Assembly (NCBI GenBank): GCA_946406115.1
Contig: OX291558.1
Span: forward strand, 22,498,205-22,562,204
Reading direction: 5' to 3'
Source: Apoda limacodes
Lineage: Eukaryota; Arthropoda; Insecta; Lepidoptera; Limacodidae
Length of the DNA: 64,000 nucleotides
Both the position numbers and the translations under genes were made by a program. Below the pieces are notes generated by a model, which was given only the letters and a program-made list of their open reading frames with translations, did no database searches and had not been told where the DNA came from. Below, one piece after another: positions 23,701 to 35,700 of this stretch (positions are counted from its first letter, which is position 1; each line of letters starts with the position of its first letter).

Positions 23701-26700
23701 GCTTTGACTTTTCCTAAATTTCGGTGGTAAATTTTCAAAACGAAAATTGTATTCTGCCGATTGATGTTTTGTTTCCATTTCACAGCAGTACACACACATT
23801 GCCCGCCACCTGACTCAATATTATAGACATCCCAATGATTCCCCTTTATTAAACATTAATTTTACTACACCACTCTCTAAGCAGTCGTTTATAGTTTTCT
23901 GTTAATACCTGTGCTATCTATTGAGTGTATCGTAACTTCAGATATACATGTTAAATCTTTTGCACTAATTCTAATTCTTAATATATTTCGGGACAAGTAT
24001 TTGTTTTGTCAGTCCCAATTAATTGTCGTAAGGTATTAATATTAGATTCAGTAACCGCAGTCGCTGGTCGGCTTTCAAGTTTTTTATATTTTTATTAGTT
24101 TATAATATTATAATTTCGACACAGAGTTTTCAAAACAACACCAATATAGAATAACAAATCACAATCTATAAGTTAAAAAACAATATGTTCTCATGTTCCA
24201 TTTTTAAATTTTGTGATTGGTTTTCTAGTTTTTTTTTTAATTTTAAGCGGCCGTTTTCAGAAACATTTATTATGCCCTAATTGTTATTTTTTTTGTTCGT
24301 CAAATTAACTTATCTTCGCAAAAAAAACACAAATTGGCTTAGCATTTACTTATACAAAAAAAACAATGTGTCCCATAAGAATATAACCCAAATATTTAAC
24401 GAAACGATTATTATCAATACATTTTAAGTGAGGAGAATCAGTTTGTTGTTGTCTTGTCAGTCTTGGATATTGAATAAATCAGTATGATATCTATAATAAA
24501 ACTTAAACTTACTTTAGTTCTAAGCAAACTTTTCTAGATATTAGGTCCAAATTTGATACTTTCATTGCCATGTCATAGGAAATCATTGTAATTTCCTCTT
24601 CTAAATCTTCCCTGGCAATGATCTCTGAGGCAAAAGTTAGAACAGAATAAATACCATATATTGGTCCCAGTTGCATTGTATCTTTAAGTAAATCAAAATA
24701 ATCTTCTTCTGTTTTTAGAGTTTTCAACACAAATTTTACTGAAACTCCGAATGTCTCCCATGACCTTAAATAATACAAAAAATATATACTTATAGGTTCT
24801 TTAAAAAAAAAATACTTCATGATTATGGTGAAATACAGAAATAGGTTTCAAAGTTGTGTAAAATGGTTTTATTTAACTAAAATATTAATCACCTCACAAA
24901 AATCGATAATATTGTTAAAAAAATTAAATATTGATTAAGTCATAAGAATATTTTATTTATAAATTAACATAAAAAAGGTTGGTAGGACTTTATTTTGTTA
25001 TAGTCACTTAAAAAAAGGTGTTTTCTGATTCGTAATATTGTAAAATATTTTGTAAATGGCAAAAAAAAATAATCTTACATTGTTTTAACATAAAAATATT
25101 CCTTATTGTAATTAGATGCCATATTTATTGTTAATTTTTTTACTCCTCGTCTAACTAGGTAGTCTGCAAGCTCAATTCCAAAATCACTTTCGTCGCATAA
25201 CACCAAGTAGCTTCCTTCTGATGAATAGGTAATGCTGCAATCAGGTACATAACACCATGAACATTATTTAAAGTTTTGATTGAATTATTCTATGTCATAG
25301 TTATTTCCCCAAATATTTTTGGGTCGTATTGAGAATACAAAAGAAATGTGAGTGTGTTTTCATTTTATTACATTTGGATTCATTGCCTTGACGGCTGCTT
25401 TTAGATTTTGTTTCCTAAGAACACTTCTTTATACTGACTACAACCTTTGGAAAAGACCGAGTCATTATAACATACACATTGACAACGAAAACCAGTGATG
25501 GGGTAATTTGACTTTGTCAAAATATGATATATTCGGCGTTCAGTACGAGTTGAAATTTCCAAAACCTATCAAGCAGAGAACGATGTTGCTTTAAACTTTT
25601 ACTTTTCGCTGGGAAAATAGACTTCAAAATTTATACAGCGTAGATAAATAAATAAGTATTTGTAACTTTATCTTATAATTACACAACAATGAAAGTTTTT
25701 AAGACTGGCGTAGCAAACAAAGCAAAAGAGACGTGTCCAATGCAAAATGTATCAAAATTTATTTATAATTAATCAATGTTTATAATCTTTATAAATTAAT
25801 TATTGATAAAGAATCAGTGATTTCAAATTAAGCATGATATAAATAAAGACTAAAAGTTTATAAACGTTGATATATATAATATAAAATAATTTATCGTCGA
25901 TTAATTTCCAAATTGAACATAACAGTTTAATAAATAAATAAAAAAAAACCGGCCAAGTGCGAGTCACGCTTCCGTACCACTAACTATACAAACGGCAAAA
26001 AAATCACGTTTGTTGTATGGAAGCCCCCCTTAAATAATTTTTTCATTTTAATTTAATTATTTATTTTAAAGTGACTATATAACTAAATATTCTGTGAATA
26101 TTTATAGCGTCCAACTGTTGCCGTTATCTATATCGAGCAAAAACGAGCATAAAAATAACTTTTCTTGTATTGGAGCCCCCTTAAATATTTATCTTATTCT
26201 GTTTTTTAGTATTTATTGTTACAGCGGCAACAGAAATACATGATCTGTGCAAATTTCAACTGTCTAACTATCACGGTTTGGACAGCGGAATGTTAGTAGT
26301 TTTAGTTAGAGTGAAAAACAAGGTTAAGTTATGTACAGACATGATCCGTTTTATATAAGCTAAGGTTTTAACGGACTAAAGTTTTCATACCATGGAGTAA
26401 CAATAATTTTATTGGCTGGATCTTTCATTTTAATCAGAACTTTTCCTCTGTTTTTGTTGTGAGACACGAGTCGAAAAGCTTTGGTAGCATTTTCTACCGA
26501 ATAAACTACACTTGTAAGTGGTTTGACATGGCCTTGGGTAATTCCTTCTGCGATCATCAGTTGAATTTGCTTTAAAAAAAAAAAAGAATTATTTTCGAAT
26601 GTAAAAAAAAAATGTAATATTCGTAACAACTAAAGCAACTTATAATCGATTTTAACATATATTTCTACCATTTGCTGTGGAGACCCTAGGCCCCTGGGGT

Positions 26701-29700
26701 CCTAGCGCTAAGGAATTAAAAAAAAAACCTAAATTGGTCGGCGCCAGCGGTGACAAGAGGGCTGGCTGCTATTTCGCTCAGAGGATAAGTATTGTTATCT
26801 AAAGAGGAAATGCAGCCAGTGTTCTGGATACGATGCCTCTCGGGCCTAGTTTATATAGTTAATGTTTATTTATTTTTTAATTAATTCTTGTATTAGCTTT
26901 ATTTGGTTTGTAGCTATTTAAGTTTTTTATTTTTTTTAGTAATTTAAAATGTATTTAACAAATATTTAATAATTAAATTAAAGTATTTTAAAATAAATAA
27001 ATAAAAAAAGAAAATTAACATATGACATATGGCTGTTGCAAATCAACAAAAGCGCTTTGAAGAATTTTATCTAATATAGGTATAAATATTTGTAGTATAT
27101 AAATTATTGATCCTTCATTAAATAAATAATATAAAATACAGTGGAGACTCAATGAACGCATTATGCGTTATGCACGCCTTCCCAAAATCTCCCAAAATCC
27201 AGGTGTAGCAATTAATCCAGCAGCTGGTCTATTTTTAATCGACATTACCCATTTTTTATTTAAGATACTTTTCAAAAACATATTTTATTGTGATCTAACA
27301 AAGTTCAATTATATATTTGTATAGCAATGACATTCTAACTTTGAAGGTCATTAATGAAGAGGGAATGAGAAAATTTACCCAAGTGTGGGCGCACTATGAA
27401 AAAACGTTAATAATTCACTAATAATAAAAGTTTGCGCTTTTGAGTATCTACCCCAGCTTAGTTCGCAACTCGTGCCCAAAGTTTGGACGCCATCAGTGCA
27501 TGGGGGGAGGGGGGCGCTAGAGGACGAGGTTTATAATATCAGGTGTCGTCAGGCGGCAATTTGCTCGCCGCGCGCCTTCTCCCGTAAGTAAAAAGTGTGC
27601 CATATATTTTTTGCGAAGTTGAAATGTAGACTGTTTTTTATGGTGCATTTATTGTAAAAATAAAAAAAAATCAGGAACAGCTATTAAGTTCAGGATTTAA
27701 TAGTATCACCTGATTAAAACGAAAAATGAATAACAAGATGGAAGCTCAAATAGTGTCTTTGTTAGAGGAAATGTCAGATTATGAAGATGCTAGTTCACAG
27801 ATTGGAGACAAAAATGTGAGCTTTTATTGACACATTAAATATTCCTTTGAGGAACCAAATTTCACGCTTGTTCCTATAGAACAAGTATCATCTTCAAAGA
27901 TGGAGGGCAAATGCAGTATATGTAAAATACTTAGGCACACGAAAAAAAAATGTTGCGGATGCTCAAAACTTACCTTACAATGAACATTACATATATCTAC
28001 TTGAAGACTGTTTAACCGAAGCATATTCTGTAGATGTAGAAAAATTTCAAGAAAATAAAAAGTTACGTTTTTCAAAATCTTTCGAAAAAAAACCAAAGTT
28101 CCTAAAGAAGATATTAATTAATATGTTGATTTGTCAATACTTATTTGCTTTTTACTTAAATCGTAAGAAAATAAATTGATTTAATTGCTGTATTCCTACT
28201 TAAAATGGTCAATGAAAAGGAGCAGAACTGACGTTTCGTGGAAAGACCGCCTCTACATTATTTTTATTTTTCATTCAAATATTTCATAAACGATGAAGTT
28301 TCTCGAGTATCTGGTAGATAGATGCTGCATGCAATCTTATATTTTAAACAAATTTTCTTAATTTTATTGAGTGATTAAATAAATAAAAATAAATAAATTT
28401 AATTTAATTTTTTATTACAACGGATACAAATACATATATTACTTTTTTTTTTGTAAATACGTACATATCATACATAATTACACCCAGACTCAAGATAAAC
28501 ACAAATGTTTATTACATAATTGTTTGTCCTGTGCGGGAATCGAACCCACACCCTCTGCACAGCAGTCGGCCACACTACCAACTACCACCACCAAAATGAA
28601 ATTACCATTAAAATTAATTACGAAACTTACTTTTCTTTCACCAATATTTGCATGTCTGAAGACACTGCTGAAATCGATGTATTTGTATGATTTGTCATCT
28701 GTTAAACAACTTAATCCAAAATCTGAATTTTCACGAGCATCCTGACCACTTATGTCCATAAAAACTCCTATCACAACAACACAATGCATTGCTAGCTAAA
28801 ATAATTAATCAAAATTATAAGATTTATACATATGTTTACTTACCTTATAAGGTGCTAAAGTTCATTTGATTGAATAATTTCCATACAATCACAGCGGAGC
28901 GAGGTGTTAAAACTTATACCAATGTTTTTAAAAAATAATTTTAATTAAATATCCATTAATGTTCTCAAACTTACTTCGCGATGGGCACCAGAAAAGTTAC
29001 TAATAACGATATCACATCGTCTGTTATTAGTAATATTCACCACTTGATAATAGAAGTCTTCGTTACAACCGGTGATGACGTTAGTTTCTACAAAAAAAAT
29101 TCGAATGTTAACAGCGTTTTTAGTTTTTTAATAATAATAATAACGATTTGGACATATCACACAGCGCCACCTGCTAAGCTAAGCAAATCTTGTATTATGA
29201 AAACCAGACAACGGATACAAATACATATACATTTTTTTAACTTACTTTTTAACTACATACACATCGTACATAAATACACCCAGACTCAAGACAAACACAA
29301 ATGTTTATCAGATGAATGTTTTCCAATGCGGGATTCGAATCCACACCCTCTGCACAGTAACCAGCTGCACCTACCAACTATACGCGGCGTGAGAGTTGTG
29401 TTAAATGTTCTCATTTTGGCGATTGAAACTTATTATATTATAAACCCTATTATTATTATTTGCTATTTGAATTACAGTCACAGAATATATAAAAGTACTA
29501 CACACGCAACGGCCATTCAACCCTTCTCCCTAGTAGTGCAGTCGTATATTAGTTTCCAGAGCTCCTGAGGATTCGCTGCGCGAACAGCGAAGGACTGGCA
29601 GTGCTCGTTGCTGTCATTGCTCGGCGCAGAAGTGGCGTGCTGGTACGGCGGTCAGGGAGACATGATGAAACGGCTTACCGCTGGCCGCCCGCAGGTTGAA

Positions 29701-32700
29701 CGGGTTCTCAAACCCTAGGAGGCTGAACCACCAACTTGTGTAATGTCTCTGAAGTATTAGTCGCGGACCCGTCTACTACAACATTTTCACCCGCCGTTCC
29801 AGCAACCGTATTATCTGTGTTGAGCTTTAACAGTTCTAGTATCGTAACTTTTAGTCCTCTCAGCTGTCTGTGCAGTTAATCCACATATTTATTCTAACTT
29901 TTTCAAATTGGCTAGGAAAAGAAATAATAGAAAAAGGGTTTAAAAGGGCTCTATCCACATATAATTTAACTTAAATTTAACGCAGTTCATCACTATCTCG
30001 AGACTGCACAGCTGACAAAACGGAGTTAAATTAAGAGTTAAGTTTTAGAGCCTAAGTTTTTCTAACGGAGACGCAGATATCCTGCCCGGCCGAAACATCA
30101 TACCTACATTGTCCCAGCTACAAACTCGAACTCGATTTGGTAAGTTGTGCCGGTGTATGTATGTTCGCCGCCTTCATAGACAGAGACCTGACGATATTGT
30201 AGGTGCGCGTTGATTACGGCTATCTTTGTGTGCCTTTATAAAAACGGTGACACGGACGTAACTCGACTTTTCACGCACCTGAGTTTAGCGACTGACAAAG
30301 TTCTAGAGCAATATCCCACAGCAGAACTAGTCATTTTGGGAGACTTTAACGCCCACCAGCGTATGTGGCTCAGTTCTCTAACCAATAATACGCAGGGATA
30401 TCTGCTTATGAATTTATCCAACGAGAACACCAGATACAGAGGACTATACGAGTTCCTTACTGGACCTTCTGCCGACTACACGTCCGGATGGATATTCCGT
30501 CTCATTGGATGCGGCTCTTGGATCTTCGGACCACTGTCTTGTTCGGACTCAAGTGTCATGTACACAACCCATCCATCTGGGACACGTAATTTGCGTCGTG
30601 TGGCATTATAAGTAGGCAGACTGAGATGGATAACGAGAATTTTATGCATCGTACCCGTGGAGGCAGCTCTGCTTTAGCGCAGTCACTGAGAAAATACTCG
30701 CTGGTATATAATGTTTTGTTCCTAACCCGCGAGTAGCTGCCGGCGTCAAAAACCGACCGTGGTTCAATAGGTCTTGCAGTGAAGCTTAGATTCTGAAGCG
30801 TATGAGGCTTGGACTACGACTCGTAATAATAACGATCCGAATATTTCTGAGTTGAAACACAAATTAAATGCTGCCTCGAGGTTTACTAAGAATTAAAGCA
30901 ACTGCTAGAGCTAAGTTGCAATTCATCAGCAACTATTTAGTTAGGTAACTTGCGAGCTACCTCTCTGCGAGTCGAGCTTTCTGGTCGCTTGCTTAAGTTT
31001 TGCCAATCGTCGTTACTACCATTGCAAAAGACCGATAGTGACTTGGCCCATAGCGCAAAAGAAAAATCCGATTTACTGCGTAGTTTCTTTGCCTCTAACT
31101 CGAATATGAACGACGAAGGTGTTGTACCACGTAGTACACCGTGGTGCGGTAAGTCCATGCTGGAAATCTCCATTACGCAGCGAGAGGTCCGGTGGGCGTT
31201 ACTTTCTTTAGCCGTTCATAAGTCAAGTGGGCCAGGCGGTATACAAGTAGTGGTGCTTTAGCAGTGTGCTCCTGAGTTATGTCCTGTACTCACGCGCCTC
31301 TTCACGCTTTCCTACCACAGGCAATTTCCGTCTTCATGGAAGACTGCGAATGTGCACCCGGTGCCCAAAAGGGATAGGTCAGATCCATCGAATTGCAGGC
31401 CTATCGCTATTACCTCTCTCCTCTCCAAGGTGATGGAGCATGTGATCTACACACAGGTCTTAGAATATTAAGAAAAACACAACCTGATCAGTGACCGTCG
31501 ATATGGCTTTCGCCACGGTCGCTCGAGTGGTGACTTTCTAGTATATCTCACACACCGATGGGCCATTGAGAGTCAAGGAGAGGCATTCGCATGTAGTTTG
31601 GTCATAGCGAAGGATTTCGATCGGGTCTGGCATCGGGGTCCTCTATAGAAGTTGCCATCTTACGGAGTGTCAGAGGGTTTGTTGCAACAGATTTTTTTGC
31701 TACAGAGTTTATTTCGCAAAACGTGTGTATGGTTGTACTTTATACTTAAAATATTTAACCAAAGTACAAAACTTTGTACTTATTAAAATAAGAACTTCTC
31801 AGTTCTCAGGTCATTATTCAGGATTTAATGAGCTAAATGAGCAGGGTCCGTTTTTTCTTCGAATATAGCCCCGGCGATGTTGGATGGGTGGCACTCTTTG
31901 ACCGTTTTTGTGCAATAATTAAGTGGATAACCAAAATATGATATCTGGACAAATTTTACATTGTGGTGCGTAAAAGTCACATGTGTAAAACTATTTTAAG
32001 GATTTTTTCCAGCCATAAACTCGGTTTACTGTGTGTAAAGGCTAGAAAAACTTTAACTTAAATCACAAGTTTGTCATCTTCAATGTTTTATGTTTGCCTT
32101 ACAAACTAGCCCTTGGCGCCCTCGTGAGGGATTCGTTCCGGTTCTAATACACACTTGCATAACGCTTATATGATAAGATGGTGTGAACCATACTCTACGC
32201 TTGCACACATAATGATGGGTTTACCATGTTATACCTATGTCATTTCTACAAATTTAAACCTTATATAAATACAGTTGCTTTTCTGTAAGGTAATGTTGAC
32301 CATGTCAGTGGTAAATATTGTTTATATTTGGAGGAACAGAGGCAAGAGAGGTTCAGGGGGTGTATTAAGCTAGGGGGCAAACTTAAAACAAGGCCTTATT
32401 GTTCTAATATATTTTGCCTTTGTTATAGACGAATCAGGGGAAAGAAGGGGATGAGGAATATAACATCAGATAGACCAATTTATACTGGTTGTATAATTGG
32501 GAACGCTTGGAATTACCACACGAATATGTCTTCTGTTTCGAACGTGTGGGATCATAATGTTGTGATTGTAAGGTTTACAATTGCTTACGGTTTCATGGAG
32601 AGATGATTTTATGGCGGACTTTTATATAAACAAAAAGGTCGGAGCCAGAATTTAATATTGAACTAAGAAACAAAGAATTTACTTGTATGAAGTTCAGTAT

Positions 32701-35700
32701 TTTTCCATGGCATTACAATGTAGATTGACTCCAAAGGCTTTGTTGAAGATTGAGAAGAGAACTTCAGGGCAGAGACTGTCAGACTATCGTTGAGTTTAGA
32801 CGTCTAGTATAATACATGTAATTGTCGAGCTACCGTAGAATTTGTACGTTACGCAATTCGAGCAATCAGCCTGTTCGTAAAGGCTTGAAAAGTGTCTTAT
32901 TTTAATTCCTTTAAAAAAGTGAAAAACGTAACAAGTTGTGTAAGTTACACAGATTCTTTATTAATAATAACTAGAGAACTAACAGAGGTAGGAAATATTT
33001 ATTTTTTTAATTTAGATTCAATTCCATTTAGAAGAGATCCAAAACCCCCATTTTCCCGGGTGATTTTCTGAAACACAAGAATTTCGTCTTTCTTTGTCTA
33101 ATTCTTCAGACAAGAAAGAATTTAGCTGTTTTTCTATAATTTTGTTGTCTAATAGATTTTTAGGAGAACTAGACCTAGTAACCTAGACTTTCTAAGTCTG
33201 GCTATTATTATTTTGTTAGCTGGTTTTATTTTTATGGGAAAATTTTGTAGAACAAGGGTGATAGGGCAATATTTCTCGATTTTCGAGAGTGTGTGAATTA
33301 TGTGAAAAAATTGAGATTTATGTGTGTTTAAAACGTTACTGAAAGCCTTCAAAAATAAACTAGATTAAAAGGGTTCAGTAATATGGAGTGCTGATGTGAC
33401 CAAACAAGTTTCGGTTAGGGTAAAAACTTCTATGACCAGTTACAACTAGATAATAATATATGAATCGCTTAGATCTTATTTCAAGAAGAAAAACACAAGA
33501 TGGTTTTGGCGCTTACCAGTTCCTGTTTCGACGTGTTGATTTCGTATTATGTTAACTTCCTTAATTTACAAATACATAAACATCAAACAACAACATTCCT
33601 TCCGTAAACTATACAGGTACCTGTAATTTTTTTTAAACGCGTCGCGAGTGCTATAATTCACTTTTATGGTCTTTAAAAATTTAGTGGAAAAGACATTGAA
33701 TAGTGTGAGGGCTGCAGTGTTATTCACGCGGGTTCCCGCTGATTTCCTGATGTCTACCACTTCCTAATGACGGCCGAGGATCTTGAGACTTGTCTTTTCC
33801 TGACAATGTCCGAGATTCCAGCTAAAGGAGAAATGCAGTTCTTTAGAGGGAGGTAACAACCACGTCGAGTCTCAGTAAGTGGACTACTATGTCATGCAAA
33901 ATAATTTTAAGAATTTTGATTTTTTATTTATTTATTAATATTATGTGTATGTGTTTTATACATTCTAGCAATTTTTTTTTATGATATTTCGTTTCTTTGC
34001 CGAATATTTTCAGGATATTTCTTAGGGAGCACTTATAAAAACATAGGTACTGATTTTTTCTTAAGCGCTAGATTCAATTAACTGTTATGTTACATGATTT
34101 TTTTACTCAAAATCAACAAAAATTACAGAAGCTGGAAAAAATAACAATAATCTAAAACTGCACTATTTTTTAATGCATTCAATTGGTATTTTTACATTTG
34201 AGCACGCTTAAACTGACACCACAAGAAGTTTTATGGGTGTTTGCTTATGCTTGGCTAAAGGTTAGTTGTGTATATCTATTCCAAATATATCAAACACATA
34301 ACAAGACTAGAAAATTAGCACTTAGATGTGATGTCAAACGTGATATAATAATATATATATATATATACATCAAATTTTGGGAAACCTTACTCTCTCTGGC
34401 GATGGAGTAAATCAAGCGCAGGAGCGTTCAATGCAAGCATTTCCTGTGATGGACGCAAAAATCTACTTACTCACTTAACAATTTAGGTACTTTTAAAAAA
34501 ATTCACTATTAAAATAAAGTACCGTACCTTTAGACATAACACAATGAATTACCTACTTGTAATTTTCCACATATTTTATTTTGAGCTGGTAACATTCGCA
34601 AAGAAAGGGGTTTCCCTGAAAATTAGGGTACCGCTTTCGTTTTTTTTGACCTTATTTGAAAATACTAGCTCTTATTTATGTAGCCCTTGTACGTAAATTT
34701 TAGTTTTTGATGATTTTGGTGATATTTTGCACTGAGATGAAGTAGGTAGGTAGGAAATATGTGTGTTGTTTCTTTATTCTGAGGTTTTGAATTGTTTGTT
34801 GTAATTAATGTAAACTTGCAATGAAATGGACGATTTCATAGTAATTTCGAACATAAAAACTAGTTTTAGACTTTAATTGAATAATACCTATCTATGAATA
34901 AAAAATTGCAAATAGCAAGTCGGTATCAAAATAATATTTTTTCAAATGTTTAATAACATGTTTTTGATAGTATCTACGTCCGCCGGCACTAAGTCTGCAG
35001 GGTTAACTAAAGCCTAAAATTCCGTGAGCAAAGAACATAAAAAGATACATAGAAACTGAGTCGAAATGACATACATTACTTGAGCAGTACCAGTGCTCTG
35101 GTAATACACGAAAATACGCGAATTAATTTTCTATTAATTGCTCTCTCAGGTGCTCAGGGTAGTTTCCCCGAAAATTAGGATACAGTTGTTAGCGTATTTG
35201 ACCTTATTCGAAAATACTAGTTCTTATTTATGCAGTCTTAGTACGTAAATACTCCGAAGTTTAGTTTTTTTACTGATTTTGATCATATTTCGCACTGAGA
35301 TAAGTAAAAGTAGGATTGTACTGTTTGTCTGTTGTTATTAGTGGTAACTTGTAAAGAAATGCATAATTGGATGCAGAATTGTAAAGAAATGGATAGTTAT
35401 GTTTTCGACTTAGGTATCTAGGAGTTAAAAATAACAAACACGCGCTGCCCCACGCACTGTTCAGCGCCAGCCCACGGCTAGCCATACGGCGGTGCGTGCC
35501 GAGTCCAGTTCGCATAACGCTGGACTACCACCCACTCAACCTGCTGGACCACTGTTGGCGTCACAACGCGAGCTGCTGCGGCTGCTGCTGCCGCTGCTGG
35601 CGTGCTGCCGGAGAGCGGTCCCTCGAGGCCTTTGGTGCCGCCTTTAGTTACCACTGGCAACATGGCTAGCGCTGAGCGGCGACACTCGCGTCTGCGGCGT

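Noticed and set aside
28512..28592. Possible tRNA gene (GGTTCGATTCC B box)
   Set aside because: No cloverleaf or anticodon arm; the sequence is a tRNA-derived SINE with a second copy at 29209.
28981..29568. 195-codon plus-strand open frame
   Set aside because: It runs antisense through a FAS exon and a SINE and has no recognisable domain.
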